The translations under genes and the position numbers were made by a program. Under the pieces are notes generated by a model. That model made no database searches and was not told where the DNA came from. It saw only the letters and a program-made list of their open reading frames with translations. This document shows positions 57,165 through 64,000 of a DNA stretch of 64,000 nucleotides, piece by piece (positions within the stretch are counted from its first letter, which is position 1; every line of letters begins with the position of its first letter). The stretch is from Carnobacterium mobile DSM 4848 (GTDB lineage Bacteria; Bacillota; Bacilli; Lactobacillales; Carnobacteriaceae). Where the stretch lies: positions 1,597,501 through 1,661,500 of the forward strand of contig NZ_JQMR01000001.1 of NCBI RefSeq assembly GCF_000744825.1, in the 5' to 3' direction.

Positions 57165-58577
57165 TTATATGATAGCGTTGATTCGAATCGTTTCTTGGGT
57201 TGGTGCTGATTTAGGATGGTATTTTTTTTCTAAAAATTGTTCGCCTAATTGTGGAAACATTGCATAAATTAAAACATCTTCATCCGTCTTAGCTACCTTG
57301 CTTACCTCATCTTTTTGTTTTTCAAATTCTGGTTCCAGTAAATCCGCCGGTCTGCCTGTTAGAACCTCTTCGTCCCCAATAATTTTTTGCTTGATCGTTT
57401 CACTGATCGGTGATGGGGGCGTTCCGTATGATCCACGCACATAATCCTTGATTTCATTTGGAATCATTTTATATCTTTCCCCAGATAAAACATTAAACAC
57501 AGCTTGTGTGCCGACCATTTGGCTCATAGGGGTAACTAGCGGCGGAAATCCTAAATCTTCCCGCACTTTTGGCACTTCTCTCAGTACTTCTTCATATCGT
57601 TCTTCAGCTTTAGCTTGCTTCAACTGTGAATACAGATTAGACAGCATACCTCCTGGCACCTGATAAATCAAAGCTTTTGGATCAACCGTCATCATTTTAG
57701 GATCTAAAATAGTTTCTTTTAAATAGTGATCTTTGATGGGCTTGAAGTAGTCTGCAATTTCTTCTAGTAACTCTTCTTTCAGATGTGTATCATAACCAAG
57801 CTCCGTTAAAGCAATACTTAAAGATTCCGTAGCCGGCTGACTTGTTCCGCCTGAAAAAGGTGAAATAGCTGTGTCAATTAGGTCCGCTCCCACTTGAACA
57901 GCAGTTAAATAAGTCATTTCCGATATACCGCTTGTTGCATGAGTATGCACTTCTATCGGCAAAGAAGTAATTTCCTTCAAGGCAGGGACCAACTCTTTCA
58001 CTACAGCGGGTGTTAAGATACCCGCCATATCTTTGATACAAATCGAGTCTGCTCCTAATTCGTCTAATTTTTTAGTCAGTTCTTTATAGTATTGAATCGT
58101 ATGAACCGGGCTGATCGTATAACAAATAGCTAGTTGTGCATGTCCGCCATATTTTTTGACGGCTTTTACACAGGCCTCCATATTCCGAGTATCATTTAAA
58201 GCATCAAAAACGCGAATAATATCAATGCCGTTTTCAATTGCTTTCTCAATAAATTTGTCAACGATATCATCTGCATAATGACGATAGCCTAAAAGATTTT
58301 GCCCACGTAAAAGCATTTGAAGTTTCGTATTCTTTACTCTCTTTTTTATTTCTCTCAATCGATCCCAAGGGTCTTCATTTAAAAAACGGATCGATGTATC
58401 AAATGTGGCTCCTCCCCAACATTCCAATGCATGATAACCAGCGGCATCCATTTTCTCCAAAATCGGCAACATCTCTTCCGTTGTTAAACGTGTAGCCATC
58501 AAACTTTGATGAGCATCTCTTAACACAGTCTCTGTAAACCCGATTTTTTTTCTTTTATCCAAAGTCTTCACATCCAA
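57165..58577 (-). CDS. oadA: Oxaloacetate decarboxylase, alpha subunit (carboxyltransferase)
   Basis: At 470 aa, a DRE-TIM carboxyltransferase (FTETVLRDAHQSLMATR, YHALECWGGATFD, CIKDMAGILTP, and metal site EVHTHATSG) is followed by the PYC/OADA conserved domain (PGGMLSNLYSQLKQ, YGTPPSPISETIKQKIIG). It transfers CO2 from oxaloacetate to biotin. The C-terminal biotin domain of longer OadA proteins is missing and supplied by the separate carrier. The apparent start is TTG 58577 with AAGGAA upstream; GTG two codons later is an alternative. Confidence 0.94.
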   Translation of the reverse strand: MDVKTLDKRKKIGFTETVLRDAHQSLMATRLTTEEMLPILEKMDAAGYHALECWGGATFDTSIRFLNEDPWDRLREIKKRVKNTKLQMLLRGQNLLGYRHYADDIVDKFIEKAIENGIDIIRVFDALNDTRNMEACVKAVKKYGGHAQLAICYTISPVHTIQYYKELTKKLDELGADSICIKDMAGILTPAVVKELVPALKEITSLPIEVHTHATSGISEMTYLTAVQVGADLIDTAISPFSGGTSQPATESLSIALTELGYDTHLKEELLEEIADYFKPIKDHYLKETILDPKMMTVDPKALIYQVPGGMLSNLYSQLKQAKAEERYEEVLREVPKVREDLGFPPLVTPMSQMVGTQAVFNVLSGERYKMIPNEIKDYVRGSYGTPPSPISETIKQKIIGDEEVLTGRPADLLEPEFEKQKDEVSKVAKTDEDVLIYAMFPQLGEQFLEKKYHPKSAPTQETIRINAII

Positions 58578-58756
58578 TCTTTATGCTGTTCCTTCCAATA
58601 AAAGACAAAGAGCCGGGATTATAAATCTCAGCATCATATCCGTCAAATAAGTTTTTTCAGAGTTTCAAAACTAGAGCTTTGTCTCATCATACAAAAACCT
58701 TATCTGGAGTTATTTACTTTGTCTTACTTATATTGTTCCAATTAGTATATTTTTAT

Positions 58757-58802
58757 TTATAAATTAAGAGAATAAGAAAAACAGTATTCTCTTAATTTAT
58801 AA
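58757..58802. terminator. AT-rich perfect hairpin between the carrier gene and oadA
   Basis: TTATAAATTAAGAGAATA (58757-58774) pairs perfectly with its complement at 58785-58802 around a ten-base loop. It starts seven bases past the carrier stop and could partly end transcription or protect the 3' end. The 230-base gap may also hold a second promoter for oadA (TATACT near 58745 on the minus strand). Confidence 0.6.
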
Positions 58803-58808
58803 TAATTT

Positions 58809-60134
58809 TTACAAGAATAGACCGAATATTAAACTTCCAATAATTAAAACTATTCCTCCTCCAAGTCTTGAAGAGAGTTGTGCGTAAGAAATCAGTCCCA
58901 TTCTATCTGCAGCTCCAAGCACAGCAATGTCGCCTGATCCGCCTCTGTTTGCCATACACAAACCAGCTGTTACAGCAGAATCAATAGGGTAGAATCCAAC
59001 TAACCAGCCGACAATAGCAGAACCCAAAGTTGCGCCGATAACAACAAGCAGTGCCATCAAAACATTTCCAAAGGTAATCGCTGAAAATAATTCTCCCAAA
59101 TCAGTGTCCACTCCAACTCCGACCATAATGACGATAACCATTGTCTTCGTAAAGAAGGTTTGCATACCTTGGCTGGCTTGACGAATGTCATTAGGAATCA
59201 ATCCTAGTGCGTTTGTCAAAGCAACAAAAATGATCATATATGCAAATGAATGAATCGCTACACCGCCGATTGTTGGTAATAAATATTCACCAAATAATCT
59301 GCCTAAAGCATAAAAAGAAAGCCCAAGTGCCATCGCTCCGCCATAATCTTTCATCGTTAGCTTTACTTTTTCTTCTTTTTCTTCAATTTCAGCTGCATTT
59401 CTCATTAGGTTAGATTTGTTACCCGTTAGACCTTTTTTAGAGTTTCCTATTCTGTTTAAAATTCCGCCTATAATAATGGCAAAAATATTGGCGATAGTTA
59501 AAATAGCAATCGCAAAAGTATAGTAATCAGTAGAAGGATTCCCAGTGACTTTTTCATACATTTGACTTAAAGGTATGGCACCAGCTCCATTTCCGCCCCC
59601 CATAACAGGAAGAACATAACTAATAACAGCATCTGCTGGAGAAACACCTACAATCAAACCACCAAGAATGCCCAAAAGAGCGGCTCCAGCCACACCACCA
59701 AGAATAGCTGGTAAATAACGAACAATAGATTTCACCAATAATTGCCGGTTAAGCCCAAGAATTGAACCAGTGATCAACATCGCAATGAAAAAGGTCAAGA
59801 AGTCCATATCACCCGTAACCGTACCGATTGATTCAACATACTGTTGAGGGATTAAGTTGTAATAAACAAGGGCGGCTGTTCCAAGATAAGCTAAGACAAT
59901 TCCTCCGCCAATATACTCATTCCAAATTGGAATTCGGTTGCCGACCTCATTAAAAATAATACCTAGTACAAACATTAATGCAAAAGTGCCGGGTAAATCT
60001 GCAGATAATGCTCCCGTATAAGCTGCTGCCAATACGACTAGGCACATACCGATTAATATCGGCATAGATAGTCCAAAGTATCTTTTCCTTTCGGTTGTTG
60101 CCCCCGCTGTCATTTTTTCCGCTTTTGCTGCCAT
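58809..60134 (-). CDS. citS: Citrate carrier, 2-hydroxycarboxylate transporter (2HCT) family
   Basis: This secondary transporter of 441 aa with about eleven helices has two reentrant-loop GG motifs: VMGGGNGAGAIPLSQMYE and CMANRGGSGDIAVLGAADRM, with SSRLGGG near the end. Family members import citrate or malate with Na+ or in exchange for a product. Citrate is assigned from operon context; malate is the alternative. ATG 60134 (MAAKAEKMTAG) has AAGGAG upstream; a longer frame lacks one. It is next to citF. Confidence 0.88.
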   Translation of the reverse strand: MAAKAEKMTAGATTERKRYFGLSMPILIGMCLVVLAAAYTGALSADLPGTFALMFVLGIIFNEVGNRIPIWNEYIGGGIVLAYLGTAALVYYNLIPQQYVESIGTVTGDMDFLTFFIAMLITGSILGLNRQLLVKSIVRYLPAILGGVAGAALLGILGGLIVGVSPADAVISYVLPVMGGGNGAGAIPLSQMYEKVTGNPSTDYYTFAIAILTIANIFAIIIGGILNRIGNSKKGLTGNKSNLMRNAAEIEEKEEKVKLTMKDYGGAMALGLSFYALGRLFGEYLLPTIGGVAIHSFAYMIIFVALTNALGLIPNDIRQASQGMQTFFTKTMVIVIMVGVGVDTDLGELFSAITFGNVLMALLVVIGATLGSAIVGWLVGFYPIDSAVTAGLCMANRGGSGDIAVLGAADRMGLISYAQLSSRLGGGIVLIIGSLIFGLFL

Positions 60135-60206
60135 CTTCTTTCTCCTTTTTGAAAATTTATTTTTCATAGTTTTATCACTTTTTTGTTTTCGTAATAAGTT
60201 TTATTA

Positions 60207-61748
60207 TTATTCGTTTACCTTCCGGACAACGTCAATGACACTGCCGTCTCGGTATTCGACAACAGCAACCACTTTGTCTTCGTATTCAATTGGATCTGGT
60301 GTTCCCACAACAGCATAAGCTTTTTCTTTTAATTCTTCGATCGTAAATTGCGGAACAGGGATATCTTTAAATACATCCATTAAATCTTTTCTTAATGGGT
60401 TGATACAAATACCAACTTCTGTTACCACTACATCGACGCTTTCTCCCGGTGTGACAACCGTATTCACTTTGTCTACTACAGAAGGGATACGTCCGCGAAT
60501 AAGCGGAGTGACGATGATGCTCATCTTAGAAGCCGCTGCTGTATCGCTATGGCCGCCAGATGCACCACGAATCACGCCATCTGAACCTGTTAGAACATTC
60601 ACGTTGAAGTCCGTATCAATTTCTAGTGCAGAGAGAATAACGATATCCAGTTTATTAACTGCTGGTCCTTTAGTTCCGGCTGAGGCATAGAAATCAGCGG
60701 AAATTTCATAATGGTGTTCATTTTCTTTGATCGATAGCGCTGATCCTTTATCAAATGACTGAACATCAATAATTTTTTCTACTAAGCCTTCATTCAGCAT
60801 TTCAACCATTTGCTGGGTAATCCCGCCTAATGCAAAGCTGGCCTTGATATCTTTTTCCAACATGTCTTGACGCAGATAACGTGCAACAGCTAAAGCAGCA
60901 CCACCTGTACCCGTCTGGAAAGAAAATCCATTTTTGAAATAAGGAGAATTTGTGATGACCTTATTTGCATTTTGAGCGATCAACAAGTCTTTTGGATTTT
61001 TTGTAACACGCGTTGCGCCTTTAGCAATACCGTCAGGATCTCCGATTGAATCAATTTCAAGCACATAATCGACTTGTGTTTGCGGTATACTGATCGGTGT
61101 ATTGGGATAAGGAACTAGGTTATCAGTAATGACAACCACTTTGTCAGCGTATTTTGCATCAACTTGAGCGTAGCCTAATGACCCGCATGTTGCTTTCCCG
61201 TGAGATCCATTTACATTTCCGTAGTCATCTGAACTAGGTGCGCCTAAAAAAGCTACATCAATATGAATATCCCCTGCTTCGATGGCTCTTGCACGGCCTC
61301 CATGAGAACGAATTACTACGGGCTCATCCATCAATCCTCTAGAAATAGCTGCTCCCAAGTTATCTCGCAACCCGCTGGAAGTAATATGGGTAACGACACC
61401 ATTTTTAATATGATCAATCAAAGGCGCGTGCACATTTGCAATGGAACTTGGCGCAATAGATAAATCTTTGATACCCATTTTTGCAATTTCATCCATCACT
61501 AAGTTGATTACAGCGTCTCCTTCACGAAAATGATGATGAAACGAGATCGTCATACCATCTTTCAACCCCGTTTTTTCAATTGCTTCTCGAATAGACCCTA
61601 ATAATTTACTGCTTCCTGGAGAAACGGGCGTAACTTCAGCTGATGCTCGTTGATAAGGGTCTTCTTTAACGGCTGCACCTGAAAATGTACCATAGCGTTC
61701 ATTGATAAGTGTTTCTGGAATCATTCTTCCAATTTCGTTTTCTGCCAT
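60207..61748 (-). CDS. citF: Citrate lyase, alpha subunit (citrate:acetyl-ACP transferase)
   Basis: At 513 aa, CitF swaps citrate for acetate on the acyl carrier, forming citryl-ACP. Family blocks are KDGMTISFHHHFREGDAVINLVMDEI, LGAPSSDDYGNVNG, TDNLVPYPNTPISI, and GASGGHSDTAAASKM. The ATG at 61748 overlaps the last base of the citE stop, so the two are coupled. Confidence 0.96.
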   Translation of the reverse strand: MAENEIGRMIPETLINERYGTFSGAAVKEDPYQRASAEVTPVSPGSSKLLGSIREAIEKTGLKDGMTISFHHHFREGDAVINLVMDEIAKMGIKDLSIAPSSIANVHAPLIDHIKNGVVTHITSSGLRDNLGAAISRGLMDEPVVIRSHGGRARAIEAGDIHIDVAFLGAPSSDDYGNVNGSHGKATCGSLGYAQVDAKYADKVVVITDNLVPYPNTPISIPQTQVDYVLEIDSIGDPDGIAKGATRVTKNPKDLLIAQNANKVITNSPYFKNGFSFQTGTGGAALAVARYLRQDMLEKDIKASFALGGITQQMVEMLNEGLVEKIIDVQSFDKGSALSIKENEHHYEISADFYASAGTKGPAVNKLDIVILSALEIDTDFNVNVLTGSDGVIRGASGGHSDTAAASKMSIIVTPLIRGRIPSVVDKVNTVVTPGESVDVVVTEVGICINPLRKDLMDVFKDIPVPQFTIEELKEKAYAVVGTPDPIEYEDKVVAVVEYRDGSVIDVVRKVNE

Positions 61749-62638
61749 TATGCTTGAGCTCCTTTCTTAATCAATCCAGCTGCTTCTGCCAAACTCAAAA
61801 CGCGTTCTGCACGTTCAACGATTGGCTTATCAATCATTTTTCCATTCAATGCAATAACACCTGAGCCTTTTTCTTCTGCCTCTTCGATGGCATGGATCAC
61901 ATTCATGGCATCTTCAATCTCATCTTCAGTTGGGGCAAAAATGCGGTTAACGATTGGGATTTGACGAGGATTGATTACCGATTTCCCATCAAAACCTAAT
62001 TGTTTAATCGTTTCAACTTCATGTTGTAAACCTTCTTCGTTGTTTACATCTGAATAAACGGTATCTAGCGCTGCAATTCCTGCATTACGGGCTGAGTGTA
62101 AAATCATGCTTCTAGCAAAAAGTAATTCTTGCCCTTCTGGTGATCTTTTCGTATGCATATTGGTAACATAATCTTCTGCGCCTAAAGCGATTCCGATCAA
62201 TCGGTCACTTGCTTTAGCGATTTCTACAGCGTTCAATACACCTTCTGCACTTTCGATTGCTGCCATCATTTTAGTTGATCCTATTTCCCTGCCGGATTGT
62301 TTTTCTACTTCTTCGATCACCGCTTCGACATCAAGAATATCTTGTGCCGTTTCTGTCTTAGGCAAGCGGATCACATCAATACCTGCGCGCACCATAGCTT
62401 GTATATCATCATGTCCGCCTGCATCTAATCCATTGATGCGAACGACCGTTTCTGTCTTGCCATAATCAATCGTTTTTACAGCCTGATAAACAAGAAAACG
62501 AGAAGTATCTTTCTCTTTCAAAGAGATCGAGTCTTCCAGATCAAACATGATTGAATCTGCCCCATAAATATTAGCGTCTCTTAACATTCCAGCATTACTT
62601 GCCGGTACAAACATCATCGTTCTTCTTAAACGTTCCAT
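61748..62638 (-). CDS. citE: Citrate lyase, beta subunit (citryl-ACP lyase)
   Basis: This HpcH/HpaI-type TIM barrel of 296 aa cleaves citryl-ACP to oxaloacetate and acetyl-ACP. RRTMMFVPASNAGM, DSIMFDLEDSI, VVRINGLD, and MAAIESAEGVLNAVEIA carry substrate and Mg2+ contacts, with LGAEDYVTNM following. It overlaps the end of citD by 13 bases. Confidence 0.96.
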   Translation of the reverse strand: MERLRRTMMFVPASNAGMLRDANIYGADSIMFDLEDSISLKEKDTSRFLVYQAVKTIDYGKTETVVRINGLDAGGHDDIQAMVRAGIDVIRLPKTETAQDILDVEAVIEEVEKQSGREIGSTKMMAAIESAEGVLNAVEIAKASDRLIGIALGAEDYVTNMHTKRSPEGQELLFARSMILHSARNAGIAALDTVYSDVNNEEGLQHEVETIKQLGFDGKSVINPRQIPIVNRIFAPTEDEIEDAMNVIHAIEEAEEKGSGVIALNGKMIDKPIVERAERVLSLAEAAGLIKKGAQA

Positions 62639-62946
62639 TCTTCAATCGCCTCCCAGTCAATCGATTTTGTCGTTTCAGCTGCACGGTGAACAACTGCAAT
62701 TGTTCTGGCTTTAATCGTACAGTCAAGGGCGCCTTTATCTTCAACAACTAATTTAGCATCTTGGATTCCTAGGTTTTTTAATGTTTCTTCAATCACTTCG
62801 CGTATTCTTCTGCCGTATTGTTTTGCGACTGAACTGTTTAATTCAACCTCAATCCCTTTGTTTGGATTTTGGTCAATAATAATCTGTATATCAGAAGACT
62901 CTACTGTGCCCGCGATAGCTTGTTTTTTTATCATAAATTTATCCAA
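62626..62946 (-). CDS. citD: Citrate lyase, gamma subunit (acyl carrier protein)
   Basis: At 106 aa. The attachment serine for the prosthetic group is in AIAGTVESSDIQI near the N-terminus. A start at TTG 62946 fits the AGGAG nine bases upstream; ATG 62934 four codons later is possible but too far from that site. CitD carries acetyl and citryl groups between CitF and CitE and is matured by CitC and CitX in this operon. Confidence 0.93.
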   Translation of the reverse strand: MDKFMIKKQAIAGTVESSDIQIIIDQNPNKGIEVELNSSVAKQYGRRIREVIEETLKNLGIQDAKLVVEDKGALDCTIKARTIAVVHRAAETTKSIDWEAIEEWNV

Positions 62947-62952
62947 TTCTTA

Positions 62953-63981
62953 TCACTCCTTATTTTTCAATTTTAGTTGTACTTCTTTTCCCTTTTGAGA
63001 ATTTAAGTAATCAAAAGTTGTTTGAGGAACGAGCGCCTTTAACTCATTCAGCTTATTTTCTGCGAATAAAGTCCGAACGCGTGAAGCGCTGATCACTTCC
63101 TCGGATGTTGCTTTACGCGGAAGAATAATTAATTGAATGGTGTCATCAAACACTTCAGCCATAGCTTCGTTATAGATATTTGTTGCTTCAGAATAAGGTT
63201 CTTCTCCTACGTAACGAAAACGAATGTTTAATGTTGGCGCGATTGCCTCTCTAAAAATAGTTGCATCTAATTTTGCTTGAATCCGTGTAACATCACTATT
63301 TTCTTTTAAAAAGTAAGAAGGAAAAGTAGCAGATGATACCAAATAACTTTTCGTATCATGGATAGAAATATTCTTTAAATACTTTCCACCTTCTTTAACA
63401 AGTTTTTTTCGATCTGCTGCTGGAAAAACAGATGCATCCTCGGAAAGAACAAACAAATGAACCCAATCGTTTTCCTTAGCTGCAGTTTCAACCAGATACT
63501 GATGACCTTTGGTAAAAGGATTTGCATTCATGACAATACCAGCTATGCGTTCACCTTCTACGGCTTCCTGCGACAAAGCTTGAAGATACGATTCAAAACC
63601 AAAAGCTGCTTTTTCCATAAAGACCAATTCCTCTTCTACACGCGAGATTTCTTTAAACCCCAAGTGTTGAAAAGCCGCTTTTGAAGCTGGTTTCGTGTAG
63701 ACATAGCACGCAGTTTCTCCATCTTCAAAAACCTTATTCATTAAATGAGAAACCAGCTGGTTAATCGCTCCGCCTCCTGTGTAGTCTTTACAAACTGCAA
63801 AACATTTCAAGACATTATCTGCAATAGAACCTGTTCCAATTAATTTTTCTCCATCAAAAAGACCAACTGTATAGTCAACATTTTCTTCTGTCTGTATTCC
63901 TGCTTGATGAAGCAATTTTTCCCATTTCTGATGGTCTGTTTTACTTTTCTTTACCCATAAGCGTTTTATTTGAAAGTCCAT
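62953..63981 (-). CDS. citC: [Citrate (pro-3S)-lyase] ligase
   Basis: CitC of 342 aa acetylates the CitD prosthetic group with ATP and acetate, activating the lyase. An N-terminal GNAT-like domain (YTGGGAINQLVSHLMNKVF, ASKAAFQHLGFKEISRVEEELVFME) is followed by a cytidylyltransferase-like domain with NANPFTKGHQYLVETA and ISASRVRTLFAE. AAGGGG precedes ATG 63981. It is six bases upstream of citD and is the first gene of the operon visible; the promoter and any regulator lie beyond the edge. Confidence 0.95.
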   Translation of the reverse strand: MDFQIKRLWVKKSKTDHQKWEKLLHQAGIQTEENVDYTVGLFDGEKLIGTGSIADNVLKCFAVCKDYTGGGAINQLVSHLMNKVFEDGETACYVYTKPASKAAFQHLGFKEISRVEEELVFMEKAAFGFESYLQALSQEAVEGERIAGIVMNANPFTKGHQYLVETAAKENDWVHLFVLSEDASVFPAADRKKLVKEGGKYLKNISIHDTKSYLVSSATFPSYFLKENSDVTRIQAKLDATIFREAIAPTLNIRFRYVGEEPYSEATNIYNEAMAEVFDDTIQLIILPRKATSEEVISASRVRTLFAENKLNELKALVPQTTFDYLNSQKGKEVQLKLKNKE

Positions 63982-64000
63982 TTTTCCCCTTCTTTACTGA

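Overview
The window looks like a low-GC, non-spore-forming lactic acid bacterium of the order Lactobacillales, most probably a Carnobacterium-like member of the Carnobacteriaceae. This is inferred from protein style, an L-lactate dehydrogenase, a PepV dipeptidase and a citrate lyase/oxaloacetate decarboxylase operon. The order metG-tatD-rnmV-ksgA-veg-ispE-purR-glmU-prs-pth-mfd-yabM/N/O-divIC-yabR-tilS-hpt-ftsH-hslO-cysK-lysS matches the oriC-proximal block of Bacillus, read backwards. The sporulation genes that Bacillus carries between these genes are missing. Most genes lie on the minus strand, so the origin is expected beyond the right-hand end. A near-perfect parS site at 45243 agrees with that.

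Layout from left to right. 1-8.4 kb is the housekeeping block lysS (N-terminus only), cysK, hslO, ftsH, hpt, tilS, yabR and divIC. 8.5-10.4 kb is an ABC-F ATPase behind a complete ribosome-sensing attenuator: promoter, a four-codon leader peptide and mutually exclusive hairpins. 10.6-12.0 kb is an intact IS3-family element with a programmed -1 frameshift site, beside an ORF fragment it may have truncated. 12.1-15.7 kb is an arsenic operon (arsR, acr3, CoA-disulfide reductase with a rhodanese domain) with a clear promoter and operator and a decayed arsD-like leader gene. 15.8-19.6 kb is an AT-rich accessory patch of a pseudogene, a lipoprotein and several small two-helix membrane proteins. 20.1-27.3 kb is rqcP, mazG, a flippase, mfd and pth. 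27.7-31.8 kb is ldh, pepV and an oligopeptide-binding lipoprotein. 32.3-42.8 kb returns to core genes: a NusG-II protein, prs, glmU, a cupin, purR, zinc ABC genes with a Zur box, ispE, veg, ksgA, rnmV and tatD. 42.9-54.5 kb holds metG, several stand-alone enzymes and tyrS with a T-box. 54.7-64.0 kb is a citrate fermentation operon (citC-D-E-F, a 2HCT carrier, oadA-G-D-B, citX) running to the right edge.

The genes of the last operon form one pathway. The carrier imports citrate, citrate lyase (CitDEF, matured by CitC and CitX) splits it to acetate and oxaloacetate, and the sodium-pumping Oad complex decarboxylates oxaloacetate to pyruvate, which LDH can reduce. The most unusual content is non-coding. 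A dispersed element family (19.65 kb, 32.0 kb inverted, core shared at 50.95 kb) has hairpins that differ in sequence yet keep their pairing, as structured RNA does. Separately there are several 52-bp-period tandem repeats. I found no CRISPR array, phage or recognisable defence system, and no tRNA or rRNA gene.
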